Below are positions 33,747 through 35,229 of a stretch of DNA of 35,229 bases, one piece after another (position 1 is the first letter of the stretch; each line of letters starts with the position of its first letter). The position numbers were made by a program, and so were the translations under genes. The notes under the pieces are model-generated. The model was not told where the DNA came from. It searched no databases and saw only the letters and a list, made by a program, of their open reading frames with translations. Source of the stretch: Candidatus Zixiibacteriota bacterium (GTDB lineage Bacteria; Zixibacteria; MSB-5A5; UM-FILTER-46-8); assembly GCA_014730345.1 (NCBI GenBank), contig WJIJ01000166.1, forward strand, positions 1 through 35,229, in the 5' to 3' direction.

Positions 33747-35081
33747 TCAGTTAAAGATTTTTGCCGGCTGTGAAACAGCTTTTCGGCTGGTTATTAAACT
33801 AAAAAGGTTTTCGGCCACTTTATCGGCTACGCCATTATTCTTATGGGCGACCTGTCCCGCGAATGTTCCCATCGATTTGCGGGATTCAGAATCGCTGAGT
33901 ATCTCATCGAAGAATTCATATAAATCATCCTCATTGGCAACGGTACGCGCGCCGCCGTTGTCGATTAACATGCGGGAGATCTCATAACAATTCTGCATAT
34001 TTGGGCCAAACGCGACCGGCACTGAATGCGCCGCCGGCTCCAGGGGATTATGCCCTCCGGTTTTATCAAGGCTTCCGCCTACAAAAGCCGCTTCTCCCCA
34101 CTTATAAACATACTGCAATTCGCCCATGGTATCGAGGATGACCACATCCCTTATCGCGCTCAAGGCGGTTTGGTCGCCATTAGAATCCATTTCGCTCTTT
34201 AATACCCATTTCAAGCGCCGGGCATCGATAGCTTCCTGCACTTCATGCAACCGGCTTAAATGCCGCGGCGCGATAATCAGTAGGGAATTCGGGTATTTAT
34301 TCTTTATCCGGCCAAAAGCTTTCAGGATTATCTTCTCCTCGCCCTTATGGGTTGAACCGGCAACCAGTACTCTATCGCCGTTCAGCCATCCCGGTTTGCG
34401 GGATGCCTTGAACGTTTTTTTCAGTTTCAAGTCAATCCTGCTCAGGTCATACTTGATATTGCCCGAGGCGACAACGCGCGATTCATCCACTCCGAGTTTG
34501 ATAATCCTTTCAGCATCGGCGGAACTTTGCATGAAGAAACATTCTATGCCGGAGAGGATATCCATCATAAAAGGTTTTATCAATCGATACCGCGGGAATG
34601 ACTTTTTAGAAATTCTTCCATTGATACAAAATGTACGCACGTTTTTATTTTTGGCGGTTTCAAGCATATTGGGCCAGAATTCGGTCTCGGCAATAACCAG
34701 GGCTTTGGGATTAATATTTTTAAAAGCGCGACGCACGAAGTAAGCGATATCGAGAGGAGCATATATGGCGAGACATTCTTTAGGCAGTAGTTTCTCGGCG
34801 GTCTGCCTACCGGTTTTAGTAACGCAGGAAACTACAATCTTCTTCTCGTGGGAAGTCCTGATATACGCGGGTATAAGAGCCGCCAGAACCCTTACTTCGC
34901 CTACTGAAGCGGCATGGAACCAGACCGGTCTCTTGCCCTTGAGGAAATCATTAAGGCGACCATTGTATATGCCGACGCGTTCGCGTACACGGTGACCTTT
35001 CGCCCAGCCTAACCAGAGGAGAATCGGGGAAGTAATAATGACCGCGGCGGTGATTAAAATATTGTAAAAAAACATACCCAT
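33747..35081 (-). CDS. waaA: WaaA (KdtA), Kdo transferase
   Basis: 444 residues from the ATG at 35081, chosen because it starts 4 bases past the upstream stop; a TTG at 35096 would overlap the upstream gene, and ATG 35075 is also possible. It has an N-terminal membrane anchor (about 5-24). Motifs include WFHAASVGEV (catalytic Glu region), ALVIAETEFWPN, INGRIS, SGNIKYD, AGSTHKGEE and GGSLDKTGGHNPLEPA, all typical of GT30 Kdo transferases. It adds Kdo to lipid IVA. Whether it is mono- or bifunctional cannot be told. Confidence 0.95.
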   Translation of the reverse strand: MGMFFYNILITAAVIITSPILLWLGWAKGHRVRERVGIYNGRLNDFLKGKRPVWFHAASVGEVRVLAALIPAYIRTSHEKKIVVSCVTKTGRQTAEKLLPKECLAIYAPLDIAYFVRRAFKNINPKALVIAETEFWPNMLETAKNKNVRTFCINGRISKKSFPRYRLIKPFMMDILSGIECFFMQSSADAERIIKLGVDESRVVASGNIKYDLSRIDLKLKKTFKASRKPGWLNGDRVLVAGSTHKGEEKIILKAFGRIKNKYPNSLLIIAPRHLSRLHEVQEAIDARRLKWVLKSEMDSNGDQTALSAIRDVVILDTMGELQYVYKWGEAAFVGGSLDKTGGHNPLEPAAHSVPVAFGPNMQNCYEISRMLIDNGGARTVANEDDLYEFFDEILSDSESRKSMGTFAGQVAHKNNGVADKVAENLFSLITSRKAVSQPAKIFN

Positions 35082-35085
35082 AAAA

Positions 35086-35229
35086 CTACTTACCAAATTC
35101 GGACGCGAGATTCCGGGTCATATCATTCAATATATTCCCCAATCTCCTCGACTCCTCGGCAATCTCCGCGCCTTTTAAATTCTCTTTTATTATTATCGGC
35201 TTTCCGGCACGCACTTTCAAGCGGCAGAA
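35086..35229 (-). CDS. DUF374-like lysophospholipid acyltransferase, C-terminal fragment
   Basis: The last 47 codons of a gene that starts beyond the right edge. The peptide begins FCRLKVRAGKPIIIKENLKG and ends NLASEFGK. Its pattern, a strand ending in GKPIII followed by a Glu-rich helix with ESRRLGNILNDM, matches the end of the DUF374 (LpxL-distant) acyltransferase family often found just before waaA and lpxK. The assignment rests on little sequence plus context. Confidence 0.5.
   Translation of the reverse strand, partial: FCRLKVRAGKPIIIKENLKGAEIAEESRRLGNILNDMTRNLASEFGK

Noticed and set aside
1-35229. CRISPR array, prophage or insertion sequence
   Set aside because: No regularly spaced direct repeats, transposase, integrase or phage structural genes were seen on either strand.

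Overview
The window looks like a chromosomal segment of an uncultivated, diderm, LPS-making bacterium of the FCB superphylum. Gram-negative envelope genes dominate: Tol-Pal, lipid A, Kdo and Lpt genes, and lipoprotein signals. A subtilisin-like exoprotein ends in a type IX-style C-terminal sorting domain (PNPFNAQT..., YSSGVYFYKL...KKMSLLK). The wording of that tail and the gene mix (DUF2723, HdrC-HdrE/QmoC-like protein, PhaR-like protein, MotAB) resemble candidate Zixibacteria. That placement is inference from memory, not a search result. Several promoters match the housekeeping sigma-70 consensus; one is perfect (TTGACA, 17 bp, TATAAT).

Layout. 1-2940 (minus): the 5' end of one exported S8-like protein, then a complete paralogous S8 protease. 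3231-7848 (plus): a Tol-Pal operon, tolQ-tolR-tonB/tolA-like-tolB-pal-cpoB, with a promoter before tolQ and probably another before pal. 7900-8247 (minus): a small cupin. 8474-12646 (plus): two different membrane-anchored alkaline-phosphatase-superfamily enzymes separated by a repeat-rich spacer. 12707-12790 (minus): tRNA-Leu(CAA). 12965-14125 (minus): a stand-alone HdrC-HdrE fusion resembling QmoC. 14412-16133 (plus): motA-motB. 16482-17120 (minus): a PhaR-type PHA-associated protein. 17294-18486 (minus): a nitrilase-family amidase overlapping a single-domain response regulator. 18599-19642 (plus): rlmN. 19931-21901 (minus): a SIMPL-domain protein and a DUF362-ferredoxin protein.

From 22024 to the end the window is mainly an LPS factory in two converging transcription units. 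The plus-strand unit is kdsC-kdsD-lpxL-like, then lptC-lptB-DUF2723 from its own promoter. The minus-strand unit is a DUF374-like acyltransferase (cut by the window edge)-waaA-lpxK-nadB-guaA-HXXEE protein-methyltransferase. They meet at a hairpin at 28366-28391. Together they cover Kdo synthesis (KdsC, KdsD), Kdo transfer (WaaA), lipid A 4'-phosphorylation and acylation (LpxK, LpxL family) and LPS export (LptB, LptC). lptA is not in its usual place between lptC and lptB.

I found no CRISPR array, prophage, insertion sequence or obvious defence island. The most unusual items are the orphan QmoC-like protein, the amidase/receiver translational coupling, the lipoprotein-type LptC without adjacent LptA, the paired Thr/Ser-type AlkP membrane enzymes, and structured intergenic elements at 10451-10539, 16154-16361, 19752-19915 and 20661-20721.
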